From: Paraphysoderma sedebokerense | Taxonomy: Eukaryota > Blastocladiomycota > Physodermatomycetes > Physodermatales > Physodermataceae | NCBI GenBank assembly: GCA_025602915.1 | Contig: JAHLJZ010000022.1 | Span: 124,001 to 188,000, forward strand | Reading direction: 5' to 3' | DNA length: 64,000 nt | Shown here: one piece after another, positions 26,906 to 37,845 of the stretch | Position numbering within the stretch: position 1 is the first letter of the stretch | Layout: each line of letters starts with the position of its first letter | The notes under the pieces: model-generated | What the model was told of the DNA's origin: nothing | Databases searched by the model: none | Seen by the model: only the letters and a program-made list of their open reading frames with translations | Position numbers and translations under genes: made by a program

Positions 26906-29900
26906 ATGACTGGAAATGGTAGAACTTATAGTACTTTCCAAAGTTCAGAAGAGCCTGAAGGAGATGAACAGCCGCCGGATCCATTAAAAGTGCCAAGTTT
27001 TGGCAAAGCTGAATCGCAGTCACCCCATTTACAATCCCTCAGTCGGAAGCCATCAAACGACACTCGCAAGGATTACATGAGATGGATATCGTTGTTCCTA
27101 AGTTGTATGCTCCTATTTGGAAATTATTACGGTAAAAATTCTTCGACTTCGTTTACTTAGTCTTTTGAGAAGTTAATCAACGAATTTGTGCTGATTGTAC
27201 GATTAAATTTAGCTTACGACAATCCAGCTGCTCTGTCCTTAGCTCTTCAAAGACACTTGGAACTTCCATATTCTGTCTACCAAACCTATCATTCCCTCTT
27301 TTATAGTCTTTACTCATTTCCAAATATAATTTTACCTCTCATCTCCGGCTATCTTATTTCCAAATTTGGTACCGCAAAGATCTTATTAATTCTGAGTTCC
27401 TGTGTATGTCTTGGACAGTTCTTGTTCTGTCTTGGGGTTTGGCTACAGGATGTCACTTGGATGTTGATTGGTAGAGTGGTCTTTGGAATTGGTGGTGAAA
27501 GTGTTGGTGTGGCTCAAGCCAGTATTACCGCTGCTTGGTTCAGGTTGGTCGCGATTCAAGTCTTGTCTCCGTATTGCCAATTGCTCGTATTGGGACTCAT
27601 TCACCTTCTATTTTCGCACCCATTTGTTCTCATTTGATGGCACAACATACTTTACGAAATTAGACAAAAGGAGATGGCTTTCGCATTGGGAATTAACCTC
27701 TGCATATCACGATTCGGTTCCGTTCTAAACTCAATACTCTCTCCGTCCATTGAAACGGCAACCAACGTCACTGTCGCTGTTTCAGTCGGCTGGATCATGT
27801 GTATTCTTTCTTTCATCTCTGCCATTGTTTTAGTTTTCGTTGTTGGTGTAGAACCGCCAGACAACGAAAACATCGACGATTCTCTCTCGGCGAACCTATT
27901 AAACCACGAAGGGTGCGAATTTTGCCACGACGAACACCTGAGTGCCGAAGATATTGAATCATACTTTGACTATAAAAATGTTGACGGTCAGGATGAGTCA
28001 CAACCGCTTTTGATTAAACGTCGAAAGAAATTGGAATCTAGATCACCATCTCCAAGCAACCATTCTAATATCTTCCGAATCTTGCCGGCGGAGTTCTATA
28101 TTTTGTGTGTTATTTGTGTGCTGCTTTACGGGACCATAGTGCCCTTTAATACCATTATGTCGGATTTTTTGCAGACGAAATGGTTTAATGGCGATGCGAC
28201 TAAGGCTGGCTGGGTGATGAGGTTTGTTTCAGTGTCATTCGCTGATTCTGTCTAGATTTGACTAACATTTGGAATGGGCTATAGTATTCCGGATACCATA
28301 TCAGCCATTTTAGTGCCACCTCTTGGAATTATCATTGACCATTATGGACACAAGATATCCTTCCTCAGCGTCTGTTCTCTCGCCATCTCTCTTTCACATG
28401 TACTCCTTGCCATCACTTATATTCCACCCCAATTTCCCCTCGTTGTTCTCGGGATCAGTTACTCGATTTACGGTACAACTCTGTGGCCGTCCATTGCTGG
28501 TGTTTTAGATACAGATGGAAACGAGTGGGTCCTCGGCACCGGCTACGGTATCGCGACTAGTGTGATGAATGGAGGATTATTTGTAGTGCCTGTAATAGTT
28601 GCTCAAATTATTGTTTGGACCAACAAGTTCTTAGGTATCGACCACGGAACTGTCGGGAGCCCGGGACCTGATTCTAGTGATGCTTCCCTTCAGTTTGGGG
28701 ATTATTTTGGCTCCGCCTCGGAACACGCATCGTCTTTATCCGATATACTCGCTCCGCAGAAACCACTCGATCCTTCTATGCGTTTCTTATATGTCGAGTT
28801 ATTCTTTGCCCTACTTTCATTTCTCGGCGCCGTTTTCTGCTTATTCCTATGGTTGGCCGATAAACGGCATGGCTGTAGACTGCAGTTGCCAGAAGTCACA
28901 TCGATGACAATAGTTCACGAGCATCAGTCATCATCACCCTCGTCCGACTCCACTACTTACAACAATTTCAGTCCAGACACTTCAAAATCAATCTCTCCAA
29001 AAAACGGTCAGCAGGGACTCTTCGACGAAGACAGCCACGAGGGAGTCGTTATTCCGAGGAGTCCCTTGTCTTCACCCGATCGGAACAATTGTCGAAATTC
29101 GTCGGAACTCGACATCGAAAGTCAGACCAACAGATCTGATTATTCTTCGTCTACACCTACTAATACTATCTCTCATGATGCCGGAAGTACACAGCCAACA
29201 TCACGCAATCTGTCAAGAGCGTCCTCATTAAAATCCCTAGAGAAATCATCGATGTACACACCCCCTATTGAAACATTGGAACGAACACCGTCATTTGTGT
29301 CGATCACTATGCCTAGAATGAATTCTATGACATCGGCCGAATCCATTCCTAACTTTAAAAATAATTGGAATGAAAGAACTGTTCGAGTACTCTCTCGAAT
29401 CCCGTTGACGAGAAGTCGAAGTGCCAGCATCCATTCATTTAATAAGTCAAGATCAAATAGTTTCTCGCAGCTATCTCGAACAGGATCACGATGCGGTACA
29501 CCGCTGTCTCTCGGTACTCCCAAATCCCTTGGTTCACCGATATTAAGCCGTCCTTCTGATGTCGGGAGTCGACGCAGTTTTTCGAGATCAGGTAGTCAAT
29601 GTGAATGTTATTTTCGGCGGACCTTGTCTTTAGGGGCCGAGTCTCAAAACGACCCCCGTGCCAATCTCAAAAGAATGCCGTCCTATAATAACATTGGTTT
29701 AGGAATTGGGCTAGGGGAATCATCATCGTCGTTAACGCATCCTACATCGCGGACGAATATCAGCGCGCAAGATACGTCAAACGAAACTGAATTCGAGTCG
29801 ACAGAAAATAACAAAGATAAGGGTAAAGAAAGAAGCTCGAATCCAATTAACAAGCATCTGTCGAGAGAGCGAAGCGATAGGTCGCTGTTAAAAGGCGTCT

Positions 29901-30286
29901 TGAGACGTCAAAGTTTTAGGACATTAAGAAACGAAGAATCCAAAAGTAGCTTCGATTATAATGATACTTCGAAATCTGCTTCTGACAAATCGGACGTCAG
30001 TGATACCATAAAAGAGCACCGAGCTAAGAAAGACGGGAATGAAGAAGGTGAGCAACCAAGAGGACGACGCATGAACACAGGAAGATTAGGGCATCGTTGT
30101 AGTCGGGATTATGGGAGGAGTAGGAATGGAAGTCATGATGGACAAGTGGATGTGAGGCAGAGTATCAGTGGGTCAAGTAGGTTGCTGAGTGATAGAGTTT
30201 TAGTTGAAGTCGAAGGAGAAAATACGGATGATGAGGTAGAGGAAAGTATTGAATTTGGAAAGGGAAGGAGCAAATCATGTCAATGA
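26906..30286 (+). CDS. MFSD1-like major facilitator transporter with a long Ser/Arg-rich C-terminal tail
   Basis: After a hydrophilic N terminus of about 55 residues come TM1 (WISLFLSCMLLFGNYYAYDNP) and TM2-TM6 (SLFYSLYSFPNIILPLISGY, WMLIGRVVFGIGGESVGVAQ, QKEMAFALGINLCISRFGSV, WIMCILSFISAIVLVFVVG). A cytosolic loop of about 90 residues precedes TM7-TM12 (FYILCVICVLLYGTIVPFNT, SIPDTISAILVPPLGIIIDH, FLYVELFFALLSFLGAVFCL). The YSFPN, RVVFGIGGES and DTISAILVPPLG blocks are typical of the MFSD1 branch, whose animal member exports dipeptides from lysosomes; substrate here is inferred only. The remaining 400 or so residues are disordered, packed with RSRS, SLGTPKSLGSP and RRQSF-like sites that look like kinase targets, and may hold regulatory or sorting signals. 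The stop is at 30284-30286. Confidence 0.82.
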
Positions 30287-30639
30287 GATTTCTAATTGTG
30301 TTTTTATTATTGAAGATTATTTGGATTGGTTCTGAGTGGTTCCTGTTATTACTTTGTTGTATTCTAAATGATCTTTCATTTTCTTTTGAAGGTGGGGGTT
30401 AGATTGTATATTATTGATTGAATGTATAACACTATGTGTACATCCTGCTGTGGCCTCAGCAGTGATGTATGAAAAAGAATTGTAAATTTTAATTTTAAAA
30501 CGTTAAATCAAGTAAACCATATTTTCTCTCCCCGAGTTGGCGTTTTGACTGCTCCTCAAGGATGCGTTCCGTTCACTTGCACTGCGCTTCGATATACTAC
30601 AACTGTCATCAATTACTATAGTCTGCTAAATACTGTAAA
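30287..30639. other. Intergenic
   Basis: 3' flank of the transporter gene and HSE1 promoter, tandem genes. Nothing recognised. Confidence 0.4.
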
Positions 30640-33133
30640 ATGGCCACTGTGGAAGAACAAGTTAGTACGTATCCGTATTTTCATTTATCAAAACCTTCAT
30701 ATGTTGTCGCCCTATACTGCGGACGTCATTGAGCAATAATCTTTTAATTTCTCGGCCTTTCCACATTGAATTGAACCTTTTGTACTGCGGTTACAGACGC
30801 AGCAACAAGCGAGAATTTAACATCCGAAGACTGGGGATTGATACTTGATATTTGCGATACTGTGGAGAAATTGGATAGGTATAACTCAATTTTTCTCATT
30901 AATTCGACTCGTTCTGTTCTGCAATCCATTGTCAAAGTTCTTGCCTGCTGTTGTTGCTGGCGGATACAAACAGCCTAACCCATGCTAACAATTTGTATTA
31001 TTACTTGTGAATTTGTTTCGGCACGCATGCAGTGCTCGGGAATACGTAGTGGCAATTAGTAAACGCATACCGCACAAGAACGCAAATGTCAGTTTATACG
31101 CATTGACATTGATAGAATCGTTGGTTAAGAATTGTGGGATGAAAGTTCATTTAGAAGTCTCTTCGAGACCGTTTGTCAATGTTTTAATTAACAAGTTGAA
31201 TGATAAGGTACTTGTCGCTTAATGTCGTCTGATTATATTAGATACACCGAAGCTAACTGTTTCCGTCGATAACGATGAATGATGAAATGTAGAATACTCA
31301 TCAAACTGTTAGAGATAAGATATTGTCATTGGTACAAGAATGGACAAGGTTGTTTGGGAAGAATCCGGACTTAGGCTTCATGGAGGATACCTATAACAAG
31401 TTGAAATCAGAAGGTACTTAGTTTTCCTCTCTTTTATATATTTTCTTACTTCTCTCAACTTTCGCTCATGGTTTTCACTATGCTATGCATGCAAACTAAT
31501 CGCTCTTGCATAGGCTTTAGTTTTCCCTCCTCGGCCGCAGAACCAAAGAAAGATAGGAACGATGTGAGTTTTTGAGTTGCAACGTTTGAATGTAAAAGGC
31601 GGCTATTGACCGTTTTATGTTGTAATTTGTGTTTAGGCGGAAGTGGCGAAACGTAAAGAACAAGAAGACCTCGAGCTCGCTATCGCATTGTCGCTTTCGG
31701 CCGCAGAGGCAAAGAAATCAACAGCGAAGTCAACGGTAAGATATCCTCGCTTTCTCTGTCTTCGATATCGATGGTACTTATGCAACTATCTGTCGCGAAT
31801 GATTTAAAAAATTCTTAGCCGGCACCAGCAGCAGCCCCACCAAAGCCGAAAGAGCAAAAGACGATATTTCAAGTACGCGCGCTATATGATTTCCCTGGTA
31901 TTGATAGAGGTGAATTAGGATTTATGAAGGGTGATATTATCAATGTTATCGAAAACGATTACCAGGACTGGTGGACCGGAGAATTGCGAGGCAAGACTGG
32001 GTTGATTCCAAGTAACTATGTTGTAAGTTCAAGTTCGACTTGTTATTTTGGGGTGAACTTCTTGTATGTTTGGGAGAAGGGGGATCTCCGTTTTGGACAG
32101 ATTAACTGACCAGTAAGGTGGTTGTATTATTGCAGGACCGTACTTCGGCCAACGTTCCGACTACCCCCGTATCCGCTTCTGCCGCAGACGCCGATCTTGA
32201 GGCGGCAGTATTGAAAGAAGCTCAGAATGTGGACAAATTACTGATGATGTTGTCCAACATTGACCCTAGTAGAGATAGCTTGTCTGAAAATGACACGTTA
32301 CAGAATTTGTATAGCACTGTCATCACGACACGACCAAAGTTAGTGAAGTTACTGGATGCGAATACACAGAAAAAAGGTTTGGTATCCACCGCCATCACAA
32401 ATTTTAGTATTAACCTCATGTTGGTAACAATTCTCCGCTATTAATCCCATTGTAGATCGGTTGATGGCCATAAATGATAGGTTTATGAAAGCAAAGACAA
32501 CTTATCACCGTCTATGGGATCAATCAATGGCCCATTTACATGCCACGCAACAGCAGAGACAACAACAGGGTGAATATTAAACGCCATCAATTTTTATACT
32601 TTCAAACAAGAACGTAACCATCATTTTATCTGTTAGTACCCGTGTATCCTTATCAACAGAGTCATCCGCAACCTGCGCAGCAACCGTATCACCACACTCA
32701 TATGGCTCAATCACAGCATCCTGCTCACTATCCCCAGACCGCTGTAGTGCAACCTCAACCGCAATACCCATACGATCCGAATGTCTATGCTTATCAACAG
32801 CCTGCACAATCTCAAGGTCCTCAACAACAACAATACCAGAGTCAACAACCGCAATCACCACCCCTCTCTACCGCTGTTGCAGCCATTCCGACTTATATTG
32901 CTGCATCGTCAGGACAAGGTCAAAGTCAAGCTCCATCAGATACGCAGTCTCAGTATTCGGGATATTCATATGCAACTCCGGCACCTCAAGGTCAGCAGAC
33001 TCAACCGCAAGCGCAGGCGCACCCTCAAAGCCAGGGACAATATCCACAAGGCATACCAAATGCAGGTACGAGTCAGCAACATCAGCAAGTGATGCCGCAT
33101 GGTTATTCAGGAGTACCTCATGCGGGGTATTAG
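30640..33133 (+). CDS. HSE1: ESCRT-0 subunit Hse1 (STAM homologue)
   Basis: Exons give a VHS domain (NLTSEDWGLILDICDTVEKL, REYVVAISKRIPHKN, YALTLIESLVKNCG, LVQEWTRLFG). A UIM follows (EDLELAIALSLSAAE), then an SH3 domain (VRALYDFPGIDRGELGF ... DWWTGELRGKTGLIPSNYV). A GAT-like helical region has EAQNVDKLLMMLSNIDPSRD and KLVKLLDANTQKKDRLMAIN. The tail is about 165 residues rich in Gln, Pro and Tyr. This is Hse1 end to end. With Vps27 it forms ESCRT-0, binding ubiquitylated cargo on endosomes. The ATG (30640) opens a seven-codon exon. At least eight short introns occur. The Gln/Pro tail is longer and more repetitive than the folded parts and probably evolves fast. The stop is TAG at 33131. Confidence 0.95.
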
Positions 33134-33455
33134 CTATCTGCTATATGTTAATTTTGGCCGAAATGAGACGTTGATTGCGGGATATTGCAAATTTTGATTC
33201 AAAATTTATTTCTTGCTTGATGAAGAATTATGTAAATATTGTATGAAATAAAGCTGATGGATACGACTTTTTCTTGGTTATCGCGCATAACAGGTCTCTG
33301 GGTTATTTCTCCCTTGAACGTTCTTTTTTTTTGGCTTCTAGTCCTCCGGTTTGTTGATGATCCATGCAGTAAATATCTTAATTTTATTACACACATTGTT
33401 TTATACATTCCATATACGGCGGGACTATTGAGAATGCGTTCAGTATATTTAATGC

Positions 33456-34175
33456 TTACTCGACACTTAGACTTTGATCCCCGGAAGGACCATCCGGATT
33501 AATTGTTTTTCCACCATTCAAATCCCCTAATTCTGGCTCAAAAGTCGGTTCAGACGTTGGTAACAATGTTTCTGGAAGGGACTCCTCATCTGTGTTTCCC
33601 TCATTCTCGTTTTCTTCATCATTGCCGGTATCAATTTCGTCCTCTTCATCTAGGAAGGACGGAGTAGAAATGGGAGTGAATGTGGCTGGAACCGTGGAAA
33701 ACGAAGAACTTAAGAATTCATTTCCCGTTGGAGTTATTGTAGTTGTAACAGGTTCCGTGGCAATTTGAAAAATAGGCTCAGGTTCTTCTTCCGCTTGCTC
33801 AGGGATAGAAGATGGTGGTTGCAAAGCGACAGTTTCAGTGAAGTTTTGGACAGAAGGATCGACTTGACGCTCCCGAAGAATAATAGAGGCTGTATAATTC
33901 GGCAGCAAGCATGCGATGTTCGGAAGAATTTTGCATTATTTTTTGTTCAACAAATAATAAGAGTCAAGAGGAGGGAATATATTAGTCATAAGTTATGAAT
34001 TCTTCGAAGTGAATGCAGGCCAGGCGAAACATATAGTTTGAGCGACGGGACTGTCCCCCGCAGTAAATGTAAGAAATTGCAGGATAATAACTAAGAATTA
34101 CTCACCGTTTGATGTCTGGCCCATGGAAAGCATCAGTAGTAACACAACAAGAATTCTCATTTGCATTATGTTCAT
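33456..34175 (-). CDS. Predicted secreted, acidic, cysteine-free protein
   Basis: Exon 1 encodes a clear signal peptide: MNIMQMRILVVLLLMLSM then GQTSN, with a likely cleavage after the small-residue stretch. A 200-nt-class intron (GTGAGT...TATACAG) joins to ASIILRERQVDPSVQNF. The mature part, about 145 residues, is low complexity: Glu/Pro (EQAEEEPEPIF), Thr/Pro (TTITPTGN, TPISTPSF) and a Glu/Asp/Asn run, with no cysteine. It ends SGDQSLSVE. No TM segment or GPI signal follows. The family is unknown. A cell-wall or extracellular protein is possible, and an effector role cannot be inferred from composition alone. Thr-rich parts could be O-mannosylated. Confidence 0.62.
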
Positions 34176-35327
34176 AGTAATTGATCGTCAATATCTTATG
34201 GGTCAGTTATTCTTTATTTAAGACGCAGAAAGAAAATGCTATGGTAAGCAGAACGCTAAGAATTTTATGAGATGTGTTATCACCCTCGGAAACGATACAG
34301 GTATCGTGCAGTTGCTGTTTAAAGTAAGTTATTGAGTGCAAGCCCAACTGTGCCAAAGGTGTTGCGGCAAGTCGCTCTACTAATTGTATCTTTACAGACG
34401 TTGCAACAGGTGTCCAAAACATGTTTGCTACATCAATCATACATATTCATATAATACAGCAATGGTATGAACAGACCATCAACGTACGAGGAAATGAATC
34501 AGTCCACGTACATTCCTCATTTCTGATTTTTGAACGCGTCATATTATTACGCGCATGCGGCGTGTTGAATATCCTACTTCGTCTTAGTTTGTACATACTC
34601 GGCGACTCCCGAAATTCCTTTCTCTAATCATATTAACGTAAAAAAATGCAACAATATGTGTGAGGACCAATGACATGTCCATATTATATTCTATATCTCT
34701 CTATCAACAGAATGCCTGTGTGGACAGATGACATATACTATATCTTTCTATCTGAAAAGGTAATGTTGCAAAAGAGAGATTATAAATCTTGTGAATGCAA
34801 AGCGCACTGAATACGCTTCTGCTTAACTCAGTTACTCATGAGTATATCAGCGGTCGGAATTCGGCATAATCGGAGTTTCTCCCAAATCCAGCTGTACCCC
34901 AGCTATGGAGTGGTCACTGTTCACCCGAACATCAACAGGTCGGGATTCGGGAACTCAGGTCTCAGGGGTTAACCTGGGCGGGCTGGGTTAACTCATTCGT
35001 CGAGTCCGGAGCATGTTTCCCGTTCCATCTCCTGTAATTCGGCACTAATTTGCTAGGGTATTTTGAAATACTTGCCAGGCTGATCAACCCGTCTGTCATA
35101 TTTTTGGATTTTGTCCGCGTTGTGCCATGAGTACGACAAATACGGTAACGGCCGAAATAAAAGACCGTCGTTTCTCCAAGTTTTCCCAATTCCGACTGTC
35201 CTAGTGTCTTCCACCCAGCTTTTCTCCACACGAAATTTTCACACGATTTTTCTTCAGGCCTTTTTTGATTCACCCGAGTGCACCAATATCAACCCATTCA
35301 CAAAACGATATTCAAAAGCATTGCACC
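34176..35327. other. Intergenic, about 1.15 kb
   Basis: Divergent spacer. It includes a 77-codon minus frame (34207-34440) ending in a hydrophobic stretch, which I do not accept as a gene. It also has a degenerate repeat of a TGACAT..TCTATATCT-type unit near 34670 and 34727. A more GC-rich patch lies at about 34860-35130 with two TGGGTTAAC-like words. Purpose unknown. Confidence 0.35.
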
Positions 35328-36682
35328 ATGACTCATATGTCAGATTTCAGCTACATGGAGAGAGGCATCATTAATTTTATTGCCCTTTGCTGGATTTTAC
35401 TCCGCATTTATGGCACAGAAGGGTTATCAATTCTCAATCCCGTGCCTTTAGGTCGCTTCCTCTTGAACCCGCGCCAAGGGACAGCCCCATTGCGACTTAT
35501 CATTACCTATCTAATCATTCTATCGTGCCTGACTCATGTCATCTACGATATCATCTGCACCAAGATGAAATATGCCGAAGGATTCTTTTATGTTGCAGCT
35601 ACTCAAAAATGTATTACGAAAGAAGGAAAGGATTATTCTGCGGACAACAAGATTCTTTTGGATGTCTCAAACACGTAAGTGGCGATCAGTTTGTTAACCA
35701 GCCTTTCCTAGCCGTCCTCACGCAAGAGTTGGATGAATGCTTTTTTAGATTATTGAGTGTAGTGTTTTGCACTAAGAGCACTGCGGCGTTCCTGCTTATT
35801 GCATTTTGGTCTCACACTGGTAAGTTTCTCTTCCTGGCAGTTGTAAAAGCATTTTAGTTATTAATTATGATATCATTAAAGGCACACAAATTGGAATCAA
35901 AAAGGCTTTTGTCACGAGTCGCGAATCCAAATTGTGCTCCATTTGGGCAATAATCAGCGTGTGCTTGTATCCGTAAGTTGTCCCATACATAAAATGCACT
36001 CTTTCTAGACCTAATCCTGACGTTGTAACTCCAAGGCTACTTCAATATTCGTTTGTTTCGAATAAACTTCTCAGCACCATAGCCCCACAGTTCTTGTACC
36101 ATTTTGAAACATTAATGATTGCCATTTTGAGTACGGTGGTTCATCTACGCCTCAGACGCTCTATTCAAGAATCGGCATATGGATTTTCTGGTGTTGCTAT
36201 TTTGAAGCATCACATGCGTTGTAACATTTATTTGATATTTTGGAATATTGTGGACTTGATCGGTAAATATAATTCCATAGTTAGAAGCTGTTTCTTCTTT
36301 TGGATTTGCTAACATAGTTACACAGGTATTGCTTCAATCAATGTCGATGCATTGACAACGAAATCATTCAATTCAAACAAAATTTGGTTGGATATCTGCA
36401 TTAAATTGTATTCCACTGGATCCACTGGTGTGGTAAGTGGTTTTCATTTTGCAGAATTTTTTATGTGATTGCTAAGACTCTTTATCCGCTGTATTCGGCA
36501 TGTAGTTTCTCGTGATGATGCAAATTCTGTATCCAGAGGGCATTAACCCGACCGGAAACAGCACCCGCGTGTCCCATCAAACTCCCCAAACAAATGCCGT
36601 TAAAGGCGCAAGTGCCCTCAAATTACAGAGTAGCGTTGAACTTTCCAAATCAAATCCGGATCTTCATAAATCGGGTGTTTAA
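35328..36682 (+). CDS. Seven-transmembrane orphan protein
   Basis: Family not recognised. Six exons join cleanly (GTAAGT donors, frame kept at NT/LLSVVF, SHTG/TQIG, YP/LLQYSF). Seven hydrophobic segments are visible in about 335 residues: IINFIALCWILLRIYG, LRLIITYLIILSCLTHVIY, SVVFCTKSTAAFLLIAFW, IWAIISVCLYPLLQYSF, FETLMIAILSTVVHLRL, CNIYLIFWNIVDLIG and LYSTGSTGVFLVMMQILYP. The N terminus is short and the C-terminal tail is Ser/Asn-rich (about 50 residues, LKLQSSVELSKSNPD). The layout suits a GPCR-like receptor, but I see no NPxxY, E/DRY or other receptor motif, and TM count alone does not prove that class. The ATG could be 35328 or 35340. Confidence 0.6.
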
Positions 36683-37845
36683 ATCATGGGGTGACCCATC
36701 TCTTCTATATTGTTCTCAGAGGAATTAGAGATAAATTGTTAAGTAGCACTTTCATGATGAATTACTTAAATAATGTTGAAACAAATGGAGTGGTAGAATA
36801 ATTATAATTCTGATACTTGCATATATATTTAGACGTACTAGGAATGGTATTTTAAGTAATTGTATGTTGTCGTTTTTTGGTTTAGCCATCAGAAAATCTC
36901 GAAACTATGATACAAATAAATCTAACGACGAAATAGCAGAATCGATTACTGCAGAAATATTATCATGAGTATGTCCACGTCATATTCGGTTTCATGCTAT
37001 GGCAAGATATGAATTCACCGAAAATGACTGTATATCACCTTGTTGTGCTCCATCTGAAGCAATCATCAACTTTGATTTGAAGGAATGTACAACGAAGGCT
37101 CGTTATTGCCGTGAAATCTAACTGAAGAGCGTCGAATGAGTACTAACTACAAATCAGTCACCCGCTAAGAATTTTTCCCTCTGTGATTGCACATTTTTAA
37201 GTACGAATGCAGAGCCACCGTTACAACTCCCAATTGTATGTGAAAGGTGATAATCTGAGAATAAAATTCATCCCAGTCCGGGACGAGGCAAAATTTAAAT
37301 CCATTGTTCCTCATTTCTTGCCTCATTATGAATGACATGAGACGGCTCATCACTTATCAAGATTGATGTATGGAGTCCGAGCATACAAAAGGGCCGGTGA
37401 CAGCTTCCAGACCTTCGGTAATTGGAGGCGGAGGATGAAGAGCATGTGTGCGAGGTTTAAAATACACATTTTAAAATCCGCGCTGCATTATTCCAATCAT
37501 GAAAAGTTGCCGCGCAATGTGATTTCGTTCAGTTCTAATTCATGACAATTTCGCTTCAGTCGAAACTATGAAGATCTGCCTTGTTTCTAGGTACATACAC
37601 ATGATTGACTCTACTGTACTTGTTAATGTACGAAGAATCATCCATTCCAAATTCTATATACAATAGACACTATATCCATATTTAACTACGCTCTGTCCAC
37701 CATAATAAGCAACGAGGGTATGACTGGAATGTTTAACTGGATACAAACTACATTTTAATTATACAGATGACTGAACTGGTGAAATTTACAATCATGGTTT
37801 CTGATATCTCCTGCAGCTTCGTCCGACTGAAGAAGCAACATCAGA
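36683..37845. other. Intergenic, about 1.16 kb
   Basis: AT-rich spacer between convergent genes, larger than needed for two 3' flanks. Only short, unconvincing frames (37165-37353 minus, 37363-37545 plus). No RNA or repeat recognised. Confidence 0.4.

Noticed and set aside
32781-33092. Second long frame across the HSE1 Gln/Pro tail
   Set aside because: Shadow of a repetitive CAA/CAG/CCN-rich exon; Gln-Pro repeats naturally leave other frames open.
34207-34440. 77-codon minus-strand frame ending in a hydrophobic stretch
   Set aside because: No recognisable similarity, no start context, and it lies in the 5' spacer of the secreted-protein gene. The length is within chance for this base composition.
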